From NCBI GenBank assembly GCA_023412495.1, contig JAEYNP010000097.1, forward strand, positions 1-64,000: a stretch of 64,000 nt of DNA, in the 5' to 3' direction. Below, one piece after another: positions 43,850-52,064 of the stretch (positions within the stretch are counted from its first letter, which is position 1; each line of letters begins with the position of its first letter). Made by a program: the position numbers and the translations under genes. The notes below the pieces were generated by a model. That model was given only the letters and a program-made list of their open reading frames with translations, was not told the origin of the DNA and ran no database searches. This stretch comes from Pseudomonadota bacterium. Its GTDB lineage: Bacteria; Desulfobacterota; Desulfobulbia; Desulfobulbales; Desulfocapsaceae.

Positions 43850-45277
43850 TCATCGACCGGCCTCCTTGCCCGCCTCGATGATCTCACGGGGGAACGTCTG
43901 CGCCACCAGGACGAAATCGACGACCCGGTCGAGATCGGCGGGGGAAATCCGCCCCCGGTAGCTCGGCATGGGCACATCCTCCAGCGGCTGCAGGATGAAA
44001 TTTCTGAGCTCGTCCCGGGACATCCTGTGCCGTATCCTGGCCAGGTCGGGGCCTACCCGGCGGCCATGCGAGGCGACGGCGTGACAGCTGTTGCAGCCGT
44101 ACCGGGCAAAGAGGTGTCTTCCCAGCTCGGCCTCCCCGGAGAGGGTCACCCCGGCCGGAACCGGCGGCGGCTCGGGATCCGGCCAGCCGGTCCACGGCGA
44201 TTCCGTGCGCAGATGCGTGAGCCAGAGGATCGCGACGAGGCACAGGATGACGAAGCCGGTCCAGAACGGTCTTTTCCGGAAGCCCCGGTTTTCGCCGCGG
44301 TCCAGGAACGGCAGAAGCATCATGCCCAGGAACAGCAGCACCGGGAAAGCCACATTAAAAACCTGCGCCACGGCGGGAGGCAGCTGGGCGATGAGGGAAC
44401 TGTACCACCAGAACCACCACTCCTCCCGGGGCATGGACGTCCGGATCAGGTTCGCTTCGGGATACATCTCCCGAGGCCCCACCGCCAGCGCGAGGGTGAA
44501 GGCCAGCGAGAATACCAGAAAGGCCATGCCGCCTGTCTTCAGCATCGTCTCCGGATGGAACCATTCCCCCCTTTCGGACAGAGCCGCCTCCTTGTACAGC
44601 CTCTTCTGCTCCTCCGCGGTCCGGACAGGCTTTCTCTGCTCGGCCCTCGAGGTCACCCCGTGCAGGACCACCAGGTAGAGATGAATCCCCACCAGGCCGA
44701 TCAGCAGGAGCGGGACGATCCATACATGGATTGAAAAGAAGCGGGTAAGGGTCATGGAACCTATCCGCCCGCCGCCCTGCATCAGCAGCACCAGCTCGTC
44801 GCCGAAGAACGGGACGTTGTGGAACATGTTGAGGACCACCCCGACGGCATGCACCGCGCGCTCGTCCCACCGCAGCACGTAGCCGGTGAAGGACATCGTC
44901 AGCACCAGGAAGAACTGCAGCACCCCGATGACCCAGGTCCCCTCGCGGGGAGCCTTATAGCCGCCCAGCAGAAGATGACGGAAGAAATGAAGCACCAGCA
45001 TCACCACCATGATGCCGGCCGACCAGTAGTGCATGCCCCGGACCAGCCAGCCCAGGGGCAGGGCATGGGTGATATGACGGACGCTGTCGTAGGCGTAATC
45101 CGCGGCATTGGTATAGTAGAGGGTCATGGTGACGCCGGTGAGCACCTGTATCAGGAGCAGCAGGGTCAGGGCCGCGCCGTCACCCTGATACAATGGGGTC
45201 TCCGGCACCCGTCTCTCGAGAACCTTATCTTTGAACGGAAGATAGCCGATGCGTTGCGCTGCCTTTTTTTTCAGCAT
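43850..45277 (-). CDS. cytochrome b6-type subunit fused to a C-terminal cytochrome c
   Basis: A 475-residue membrane cytochrome. The two b-haems are ligated by H-x13-H (HYWSAGIMVVMLVLH) and H-x14-H (HVWIVPLLLIGLVGIH); the 13/14 spacing is of the b6/menaquinol type. The C-terminal half has three more membrane segments (subunit IV-like), then a soluble haem c domain with CNSCH and a methionine region PMPSYRG. This organisation resembles menaquinol:cytochrome c reductases. ATG 45277 (a GTG one codon earlier is also possible) follows aaggaga. It is co-transcribed with the Rieske gene upstream and a monohaem cytochrome downstream. Confidence 0.9.
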   Translation of the reverse strand: MLKKKAAQRIGYLPFKDKVLERRVPETPLYQGDGAALTLLLLIQVLTGVTMTLYYTNAADYAYDSVRHITHALPLGWLVRGMHYWSAGIMVVMLVLHFFRHLLLGGYKAPREGTWVIGVLQFFLVLTMSFTGYVLRWDERAVHAVGVVLNMFHNVPFFGDELVLLMQGGGRIGSMTLTRFFSIHVWIVPLLLIGLVGIHLYLVVLHGVTSRAEQRKPVRTAEEQKRLYKEAALSERGEWFHPETMLKTGGMAFLVFSLAFTLALAVGPREMYPEANLIRTSMPREEWWFWWYSSLIAQLPPAVAQVFNVAFPVLLFLGMMLLPFLDRGENRGFRKRPFWTGFVILCLVAILWLTHLRTESPWTGWPDPEPPPVPAGVTLSGEAELGRHLFARYGCNSCHAVASHGRRVGPDLARIRHRMSRDELRNFILQPLEDVPMPSYRGRISPADLDRVVDFVLVAQTFPREIIEAGKEAGR

Positions 45278-45331
45278 CACCCGGATCTCCTTCTCGATTT
45301 GACGGTGACCTCCAATCCCCGGGACATCCCT

Positions 45332-45811
45332 CTAAACCATCGGCGGTACCGAGTGGAGGTCGATTTCGATCATCCTGTCCGCGATTCTCACGGCGAACCG
45401 GTACATCGGCCGATTGGGAGGTCCGGCCATCCGCTCGCCGTTCTTGTCGAAGATGCCGCCATGGCAGGGGCAGAAGAAGCACTGGCTGCCCGGGTCGAAG
45501 GTCAGGGGACAGCCCAGGTCGGTGCAGCTGCGGGAATAGACGACCATTTCCCCGGCCGAGGGACGCCAGGCATAGACCTTTTTCTCCCGCAGTGCATGGC
45601 CCCATGCCTCATCCGGCAGGCTGACGACGATTTCGCGCATCTCCCCGACCGGAAACGCCTCGAGCGGCCCAAGCGAACTCCAGACATTTCTCCTGGGCCT
45701 GTGCCTCCAGATCGGCGAGATCCCGGCAATGATCGTGGGAATACCGACCATTGCGGCGGTCGCCAGCCCTATGGTCCTGACCAGCCATTTCATCACGGTT
45801 CTTCTTTTCAT
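45332..45811 (-). CDS. Rieske-type iron-sulfur protein with altered box I
   Basis: A 159-residue protein with an N-terminal membrane anchor (LVRTIGLATAAMVGIPTIIAG) and a C-terminal Rieske fold. Box II is canonical (CPCHGG, around residues 114-119). Box I reads CTDLGC (Cys96-Thr97-Asp98) instead of CTHLGC: the codon is GAC, so the expected histidine ligand of the [2Fe-2S] cluster is an aspartate. The redox potential and proton coupling should therefore differ from standard Rieske centres. It precedes the cytochrome b6-c gene as in bc complexes. Confidence 0.88.
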   Translation of the reverse strand: MKRRTVMKWLVRTIGLATAAMVGIPTIIAGISPIWRHRPRRNVWSSLGPLEAFPVGEMREIVVSLPDEAWGHALREKKVYAWRPSAGEMVVYSRSCTDLGCPLTFDPGSQCFFCPCHGGIFDKNGERMAGPPNRPMYRFAVRIADRMIEIDLHSVPPMV

Positions 45812-45827
45812 TTCAGGCTCCCTGGGT

Positions 45828-46226
45828 TCAGCATCCCTCGAGATAGGCGAAGACAGGCAGGCTTTCGACGATGATGATCATCACAAACAGGGCGTTGAGG
45901 GGCCACCCGTAGCTCGACAAATAGCGTTCCCCTTCGTCGTTGCCGCTCCGCTCGGGCCGGTTCCGGTCATGCCGGGCGTCGACATAGCCGACTAGCATGG
46001 CGGCGACCGCCGGCATGAGGGCCAGCACGCTGACCAACATGAGCAGCCAGGCGACCCCGCTGATCCCCAGGTAGATGTTCCGGTCGAAGCCGCTGACGCA
46101 CCCGAACTCCCCGATCGCGTAAATCGTCAGCAGATGGAAGGTCCAGGCCAGGCCGCCGCCGACGAAGGCGAACCAGCGGCGTAATTTTCCAGGAGCTCGG
46201 GTTGCCGTTTGCGTTCGTATATCCAT
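45828..46226 (-). CDS. small membrane protein of the oxidase operon
   Basis: A 132-residue protein with three predicted transmembrane helices (FAFVGGGLAWTFHLLTIYAIG, IYLGISGVAWLLMLVSVLALM, YGWPLNALFVMIIIVESLPVF). The family is not recognised. ATG 46226 lies 4 bases after the CoxA-CoxC stop, so it is almost certainly an oxidase accessory or a subunit IV/CtaG-like replacement. No metal-binding motif is visible. Confidence 0.8.
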   Translation of the reverse strand: MDIRTQTATRAPGKLRRWFAFVGGGLAWTFHLLTIYAIGEFGCVSGFDRNIYLGISGVAWLLMLVSVLALMPAVAAMLVGYVDARHDRNRPERSGNDEGERYLSSYGWPLNALFVMIIIVESLPVFAYLEGC

Positions 46227-46230
46227 GATC

Positions 46231-48741
46231 CTATAAGAAGTGCGGTGTGAGGCAGGTGACCGCAAAAACGATCGCCGCGGTCGCAACGCCAAAAAACCAG
46301 AACATTTCACTGTTCTGCAACCATAGCCGGAGGCGCGGTGTATCGAGCGGTTCGGCGCGCTGCAGCCGGATCAGCGTTCCCGCCAGCATCATTGTTCCGA
46401 CCAAAACCGTGAGCAGGGCAAACCCGTTGAGGGTGAAAAATATGGAAGCGTAAGCATTGGCGGTCGGGCTGAAAGGCGCGGCCACCATGACCCACAGCTC
46501 GCCCCCGACAAAGAGAAGTCCCGCAAGAACCGTTCCGGCCATTCCCGGAAGAAGTATCGAACGGCGTTGCCGCCGCCAGGCCCACGAGCTGGCGAGCTGG
46601 AACATCCCCCCCGCCGCGAGGATGGCGAGAAAGAGGAGCGGCACCGCGACCTGCGGCAGGGCGAGCCCGCCCTGAGGCCACTGCTCTGCATAGAGGCGCA
46701 GGTAGAAGTAGGAAAAAACCAGGGAGGCGACAATGGTGAAGAGGATGGCGATCATCCCGATCGTCCCCCACCAGCCGGTCGCCCCGGTCCCCGAGGCAAA
46801 CAGCGGGAGAGGCAGCCTGGAGGCCAGCTCCCGCGCCTCCTCCGGGGGAAGCTCCGGTTCGACGTACATCCAGCGGGCGATAAGGCCTGCGGCGACCACG
46901 GCAAATACGCCGGCAAGGAAGAAGGTCTTGGCCAGAAAGGAGACCGCCGCCGCCAGGATGGAGACGGAGACGATAAAGGGGTAAAAGGTCGGCCCCGGCA
47001 GGTACTGCAGGGCCTGCGGGCGGGCGTTAGTGACATCGGTGACCAGCGTGGCGCGCCAGCCCGCCGGCCGGCACTCGAGTTTTTCCGCCACCGCGTTCAG
47101 AGCGTTTTTCGGCTCCTCCGCCGGAACCGGGCGCCACAGCGGGTAGCGGTCGTTCACCACGGGCGGGCGCCTGAAACCGTAGGGCGGCAGCGGCGAGGCG
47201 AGCGACCACTCGAGCGTACCCCCGCCCCAGGGGTCGCTGCCTGCCGCAGTACCCCTCCGGGCGCTCCAGAGAAGACTCAGCAGGGCTATGGCGAAGCCGA
47301 GCGCCAGGGCGTATGAGCCTGCCGTCGAAATGAAATTGAGGGCGCCGACTCCTAGATCTTCAGGGTAGGTGTAGACACGTCGGCGCATGCCCAGCAGCCC
47401 TATGACATACATTGGCAGAAACGTCAGGTTGAAGCCGAGGAAAATCACGGCAAAACCGATCGCCCCCCAGGTTTTGTCGAACATCCTGCCGCTCATTTTG
47501 GGCAGCCAGTGGTAGAGGCCTGCGAGGAAGGGCAGGACGGCGCCGCCGATCAGGACATGGTGAAAGTGCGCCACCACGAAATTGGTGTCATGCACCTGCC
47601 AGTCGAAGGGCATGGTCGCGACCATGACTCCCGTCATTCCGCCGTTGACGAAGATGAAGAAGAAACCGAGGATATAGAGCATCGGCACGCTGTACTTGGG
47701 CCGGCTTCCCCAGAGCGTGGCCACCCAGGCGAAGATCTGCACCCCGGAAGCCAGGGCGATCATGAAGCTTGCGGCGGTGAAGAACAGCATCGGCAGGTCC
47801 GGCAGCCCGGCGGTAAACATATGGTGGGTCCAGAGGCCGAAGCTGACGAAACCGGTGACGAGGATGGCGGCGATCACCAGCCTGTAGGCGGCCATCCGCC
47901 GGCGGGCGAAAACCGGGATGATCGTGGAGACAATACCGGTCGCGGGCAGAAAGATGATGTAGACCTCCGGATGGCCGAAAAACCAGAACAGGTGCTGCCA
48001 GAGCAGCGAACTGCCGCCGAGTTCGGTATCGAAGAACCGGGTGGAGAGCGTTCGGTCCATTTCCAGCATGAGGCTTGCCAGCAGGAGCGGCGTGAAGGCG
48101 AAGATGATCATGAATCCCGTGACCAGATAGCTCCAGATGAACAGCGGCATGTGCTGGATGGACATGCCGGGTGCGCGGAAAATGAGGATGGTGACGACAA
48201 TCTCCACCGCCGCGCTGATGCCGGCTATTTCGATCATGCTCAGCCCGAGCAGCCAGAAGTCAAGTCCGGGGCCGGAGAACTTCGAGCTGGACAGCGGGGT
48301 ATAGGCAGTCCAGCCTGCATCCGGCACCTGGCCGAACAGCAGACTGGCATACATCGTCAGCCCGCCGAAGAGATAGAGCCAGTAGCCGAAGCTGGTCATC
48401 CGCGGGAATCCGATGTCCCGGGACCCGAGAAGCAGCGGCACGAAATACAGCCCCACCCCCTCGACGAACGGCACGGCGAACAGGTACAGCATCGTCGAGC
48501 CGTGCATGGTGAAGACCCGGTTGTAGGCATCCGGACCGAGGAAGGTGTTCTCCGGCACCGCGAGCTGGGTGCGCATGAGCACGGCAAGAATGATGCCGGC
48601 AAGAAAAAATGCCAGCGCGGTGACCATGTAACGGATGCCCAGCGGGCGGTTGTTCACTTCCGCAAGCCAGCCGAGGGGACCGGTGGGCGATTGCCAGGTC
48701 CGCTCAAACCTCTCTGCCACTGCATCGGGTACCGGATTCAT
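46231..48741 (-). CDS. cytochrome c oxidase, fused subunits I and III
   Basis: An 836-residue fusion. Residues 1-560 are subunit I: haem a ligand His80, the CuB site His257 with crosslinking Tyr261 (HPEVY), His306-His307, then His392 and His394 (AHFHH). Residues 590-836 are a subunit III-like helical bundle. In the K-channel the usual lysine of the G.KVFSW motif is replaced by Gln335 (SGVQIFAW). In the D-channel Asp109 is kept but the following Asn is Thr116 (DIGFPRMTS). Its start overlaps the coxB stop (ATGA). It is the terminal oxidase of the operon. Confidence 0.92.
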   Translation of the reverse strand: MNPVPDAVAERFERTWQSPTGPLGWLAEVNNRPLGIRYMVTALAFFLAGIILAVLMRTQLAVPENTFLGPDAYNRVFTMHGSTMLYLFAVPFVEGVGLYFVPLLLGSRDIGFPRMTSFGYWLYLFGGLTMYASLLFGQVPDAGWTAYTPLSSSKFSGPGLDFWLLGLSMIEIAGISAAVEIVVTILIFRAPGMSIQHMPLFIWSYLVTGFMIIFAFTPLLLASLMLEMDRTLSTRFFDTELGGSSLLWQHLFWFFGHPEVYIIFLPATGIVSTIIPVFARRRMAAYRLVIAAILVTGFVSFGLWTHHMFTAGLPDLPMLFFTAASFMIALASGVQIFAWVATLWGSRPKYSVPMLYILGFFFIFVNGGMTGVMVATMPFDWQVHDTNFVVAHFHHVLIGGAVLPFLAGLYHWLPKMSGRMFDKTWGAIGFAVIFLGFNLTFLPMYVIGLLGMRRRVYTYPEDLGVGALNFISTAGSYALALGFAIALLSLLWSARRGTAAGSDPWGGGTLEWSLASPLPPYGFRRPPVVNDRYPLWRPVPAEEPKNALNAVAEKLECRPAGWRATLVTDVTNARPQALQYLPGPTFYPFIVSVSILAAAVSFLAKTFFLAGVFAVVAAGLIARWMYVEPELPPEEARELASRLPLPLFASGTGATGWWGTIGMIAILFTIVASLVFSYFYLRLYAEQWPQGGLALPQVAVPLLFLAILAAGGMFQLASSWAWRRQRRSILLPGMAGTVLAGLLFVGGELWVMVAAPFSPTANAYASIFFTLNGFALLTVLVGTMMLAGTLIRLQRAEPLDTPRLRLWLQNSEMFWFFGVATAAIVFAVTCLTPHFL

Positions 48742-49703
48742 TGCAGGCTCCGGAGATAGGCAACCAGGGCGTGCAGGTCCTGTGGGGACAGATAGGAAGG
48801 CGGCATCAGGTTGCGGGGTTTGATCGACTGCGGGTCGGCGATCCAGCCGGAAAGGTTGGCCTTGCTGTTGACGACGGTCCCTGCGCCGAGGGTCAGCCGC
48901 GATCCGAGACGGGTCAGGTCGGGACCGGTATCACTGCTGGACACACCGGCGATGGCGTGGCAGGCGGCGCAACCCTGCTCCAGGAAAACCCGTCGGCCCA
49001 GGAGGAGCTCGGGTTCGATCGGTTCGGCGGGCGGGCGGCTGTTTTGCTTGAGCCACCGTTCGAACTCATCCGGCTCATGCGCGACCAGCCTGAAGGCCAT
49101 GAGCGCGTGGGGTCCCGCGCAATATTCGGTGCAGGTACCGCGATAGATGCCGGCCTGATCGGCCGAGAGCCGCAGCGTGGTGGGATGGTCGGGGAGCATG
49201 TCTCTTTTCCCCGCGAGCCTCGGCACCCAGAAGCTGTGGACCACGCCTTTCGACATCAGCTTGAACTGGACTACCCTCCCCACGGGAATATGAATCTCAT
49301 TGGCATCGACGATGCCGTGGCCGGGATAGAGGACCTCGAACCACCAGTGGTGACTGTTCACCTCCACATGGAAATCGGCGGGGATTTTACCCAGCTCCGC
49401 TGTCCGGTGGATGGTGGCGACGAGCATGACAACCAGGATGACGGTCGGTATGCCGATTCCCGAGATAAAAACGAAACGCGTGCCGAGAGTCCGATGTTCG
49501 CGTCGGCGAACTGCCAGCGCCAGGATCACCAGGACCAGAGTGACGAAATAGACGATGCCGTAGACAATCAGCATCTCCCACCAAATGCCGGCGATTTCCT
49601 CGGCAGCCGGGCCGGCGGGATACAGCATGGATTCTCTTGCGGCATGGGCATTACCGGCAAAAAGAAGAGAAAAGGCGATTGCCGAAAAATGAGAGGAATA
49701 CAT
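48738..49703 (-). CDS. coxB: cytochrome c oxidase subunit II with C-terminal haem c
   Basis: A 321-residue caa3-type subunit II. A signal/anchor sequence is followed by a second membrane helix (VYFVTLVLVILALAV). The cupredoxin domain carries the CuA ligands in VVHSFWVP and CTEYCAGPHALM. A fused cytochrome c at the C-terminus has CAACH and a methionine in NLMPPSYL. First gene of the operon; the long AT-rich region upstream presumably holds its promoter. Electrons enter at the fused haem c, pass to CuA and then to subunit I. Confidence 0.93.
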   Translation of the reverse strand: MYSSHFSAIAFSLLFAGNAHAARESMLYPAGPAAEEIAGIWWEMLIVYGIVYFVTLVLVILALAVRRREHRTLGTRFVFISGIGIPTVILVVMLVATIHRTAELGKIPADFHVEVNSHHWWFEVLYPGHGIVDANEIHIPVGRVVQFKLMSKGVVHSFWVPRLAGKRDMLPDHPTTLRLSADQAGIYRGTCTEYCAGPHALMAFRLVAHEPDEFERWLKQNSRPPAEPIEPELLLGRRVFLEQGCAACHAIAGVSSSDTGPDLTRLGSRLTLGAGTVVNSKANLSGWIADPQSIKPRNLMPPSYLSPQDLHALVAYLRSLQ

Positions 49704-50463
49704 GTCTGCCCACTAATGGTACAGTTTGTAATTCTTGTTTATTTCTTATATTTTAGTTGCATATAATAGTCAGGTATTTACAACAATTAATTTTATAGCA
49801 TCACAATCATGAATTCTTTGATGCTATAGCAACTTTTTAAGCCTAGTCGATACGCACCATTCAGTCAACCCAATTATGAGATAGGAAAACATCGTATTCC
49901 CGAACAATATTATCCGCAGTCCGCAGGATGCAGTCCGGGCGCACAGGATTCATTCCGATCAGGCAGGACAACTTATACAGGCCGCATTACTTGATGTCAT
50001 AATGATTGCTGTAAGTTGTTGATATTTTCTGATGATTCACAGGATATAAGTAAACTGCACAACATCTGCTTCAGCATTATTTAAACATCATTGCATTTTG
50101 TCATAACAGGAAATTAATTATTCTGATCTTTCCTCATATTTTTCTAAATAATCCATAATTAATATCTTTTAAATAATCCATAATTAATAGTTAGGTCTTT
50201 ATGATTTACTAAAGCAAAAAATGGCAATACATTGCTATATATTGGTTATAAAGAAGAAGACGGGAGCGGATCAATACCGCCTTGAGCCTGATCCTCAGCA
50301 TCGGATACCCCGGGGGGGCATTTATCGCGAGGGGCTGGAAGAGGGGCGTTCTCTCCTCCATGAATAGATCCCTGGAAGAAGTCCATAAGGGGGCCCGCAG
50401 CAACACCCGGCAAGCGCAACTGCCACAGCGCCTGCCTGCGCAGTTGATCGGGTCCGGGGGCTC
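49704..50463. other. long AT-rich intergenic region upstream of the oxidase operon
   Basis: About 760 bases of strongly AT-rich DNA between coxB and the DUF1622 gene; no gene supported. It contains gcatcacaatcatgaattctttgatgc-like dyads near 49800 and a 19-base direct repeat at 50146-50189. The dyads are candidate regulator sites for the oxidase operon, but I cannot assign a regulator. Confidence 0.5.
50146..50189. repeat. 19-base direct repeat, two copies
   Basis: aaataatccataattaata occurs at 50146-50164 and 50171-50189, a 25-base period. The regular period of about 2.4 helical turns is compatible with tandem protein sites, but it may be simple slippage. Confidence 0.75.
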
Positions 50464-50856
50464 CTATTCCGATTTCCCCCGGTTGCCCTGCCAGGGCCAT
50501 CTGCCGGTCAACTCGACCTCAAGGGTAAAGCTCAGAATCGTCCGGATAAGAAGTACGATGGACAAGAGCCCCAGAGTCTTGAAGCTCAAGTCGACCGCAA
50601 CAGTATGAATGATGTCCGCCGCGAGGAGAAACTCCAACCCCAGGAGGATGCCCTGGCCAAGTCGTTGGCGTACCACCTGAAAAATTCTTTCCGACCGGTC
50701 TTTTTTAATGAGGTGGATTCCTGAATAAAAAAAACCGTAGAGGGCGACCAGAGTGATGGTCGCGGTTCCGAAAAACTCCACGACCGCTGCACCCACTTCC
50801 GCCAATGGGCTGATAATATTATCCACATCGCCTCCAGCTGGGGTGATTCCCGACAT
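50464..50856 (-). CDS. DUF1622 family membrane protein
   Basis: A 130-residue protein with three predicted membrane segments. It contains FFGTATITLVALYGFFYSG, the signature-like RQRLGQGILLGLEFLLAADI and the ending RTILSFTLEVELTGRWPW, which match the DUF1622 family as I remember it. Function unknown; members are short inner-membrane proteins. No operon partner. Confidence 0.82.
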   Translation of the reverse strand: MSGITPAGGDVDNIISPLAEVGAAVVEFFGTATITLVALYGFFYSGIHLIKKDRSERIFQVVRQRLGQGILLGLEFLLAADIIHTVAVDLSFKTLGLLSIVLLIRTILSFTLEVELTGRWPWQGNRGKSE

Positions 50857-51254
50857 TGTTTCGCCCTGCTCGCCACAACGTCCCTTGTCTCGGTCTTGCT
50901 GAGCAGGTTGGCAACTCGTACTCGTTCAGCGGCTGTCATGTAGGGGCGAATCTTGTATTCGCCCCAGGCGATTGATGGAGTAAGCCATAAGCTGACCGAA
51001 AGTGGTGGCGAAAAATCCCCCTCGATCAGATTATGATCATTTTGACAATCCAGGAGACCGCAGAAAAAGGATGGTTATTGCATGTTTTGTTTGCCAGGCA
51101 ATTTAATTGGTGAAGTCGGTTATGGCAAGGAATTTCATTAAAAACTCAGCGAAAAACAAAGTGGGGCCATATTCTGCGCTCCCGATGCAATATACTTGAT
51201 CGAGCTCTGGCGGGGAAATGAAGGTTGCTTTCGCCGAGTAAGGAGGACGACGAC
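50857..51254. other. intergenic region, nothing gene-like
   Basis: About 400 bases downstream of the YkgJ gene (which ends at 51255) and upstream of DUF1622. It includes the short hairpin at 50943-50965. An open stretch antisense at 50857-50939 (MTAAERVRVANLL) may be a degraded gene start, but nothing recognisable follows. Confidence 0.4.
50943..50965. repeat. short perfect hairpin
   Basis: ggggcgaat-cttgt-attcgcccc, a 9-base stem with a five-base loop. No U-run follows on either strand, so a terminator role is doubtful. It resembles a REP-like unit. Confidence 0.6.
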
Positions 51255-51818
51255 TTACCTCTTCGGCAGAAAGAATTGAGGCCGGAGAATCACCCAGGCG
51301 ATGGGAAACCGCCTGTTGCCGAAGTCTTCGCCCACCAGCGCGACGGAATACTCGTTGAGGCTTTTCTGCAGGGGAGCGAGATTGATTGTCGGATAGGAGC
51401 GGCTCCGGTCGAATCCTGACAGACCGCAGACGTGGGTGGTATTCTCGAGAAGGGTGGGCGTGCCGTAGGTGCGGCAGTTGATGGGACGGGCTTGGTGACA
51501 GAGGCAGAGGTTGTCCTGCCCCAGCAGCGGGCAGCGCACCCGGGCCCGCGACGGGTCGGCCCCCTCCTGCAGCAGTTTTTCGTAGGCAGCGGCCGCTTCC
51601 CGGGCAGCCTCGGCCTGCCGGCTGAATACATCCGGTGTTTCCGAAAGAGCGGAAGCCAGGTGGCAGGCCTCGATGAAGGAGATATCGAAGAGACCGTAAC
51701 AGCAGTCGCAGCAGCCGGGACCACATCGCACCTCGTCCGGATGGCGCTGACAAATATCCGCCACGGTTCGGTCGACAAACTGGTAAAGGTTCTGGATTCT
51801 GGAAAACATCGTGCACAT
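51255..51818 (-). CDS. YkgJ-family cysteine-cluster protein
   Basis: A protein of about 187 residues with the YkgJ cysteine arrangement: CGPGCCDCCYGLFDI near residue 33, then CPLLGQDNLCLCHQARPINCRTYG near 110. The family is annotated as zinc- or iron-chelating Fe-S-like proteins of unknown function. Two starts (51818, 51809) are possible and neither has a good ribosome site; open frame upstream to 53003 is antisense of mlaE. Divergent to the Mla operon across 246 bases. Confidence 0.8.
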   Translation of the reverse strand: MCTMFSRIQNLYQFVDRTVADICQRHPDEVRCGPGCCDCCYGLFDISFIEACHLASALSETPDVFSRQAEAAREAAAAYEKLLQEGADPSRARVRCPLLGQDNLCLCHQARPINCRTYGTPTLLENTTHVCGLSGFDRSRSYPTINLAPLQKSLNEYSVALVGEDFGNRRFPIAWVILRPQFFLPKR

Positions 51819-52064
51819 GCGGTAGAAGGGTTCTTTCTGACAACTCGGCCATCTTACCGGAGCGGGGTGCGGGTCACAAGTTATTTTTGGGTCGATCGCA
51901 CCCCGGTCCCGCCAGTACCAGCCGCATTCCAGCCCCACATCTGCCGCCACTGACGAGCAGGATGTGATTCCGCTTGCTTTCCGAATCCGTATTTGCTCTA
52001 TATTAAGGATAGGATACCTCCGGCCGAAACAGCCGAAAGAACGCACGGAGACTGTCGAAAACCG

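Noticed and set aside
50282..50608. 108-codon plus-strand frame near the DUF1622 gene
   Set aside because: It overlaps DUF1622 on the other strand and lacks any recognisable feature.
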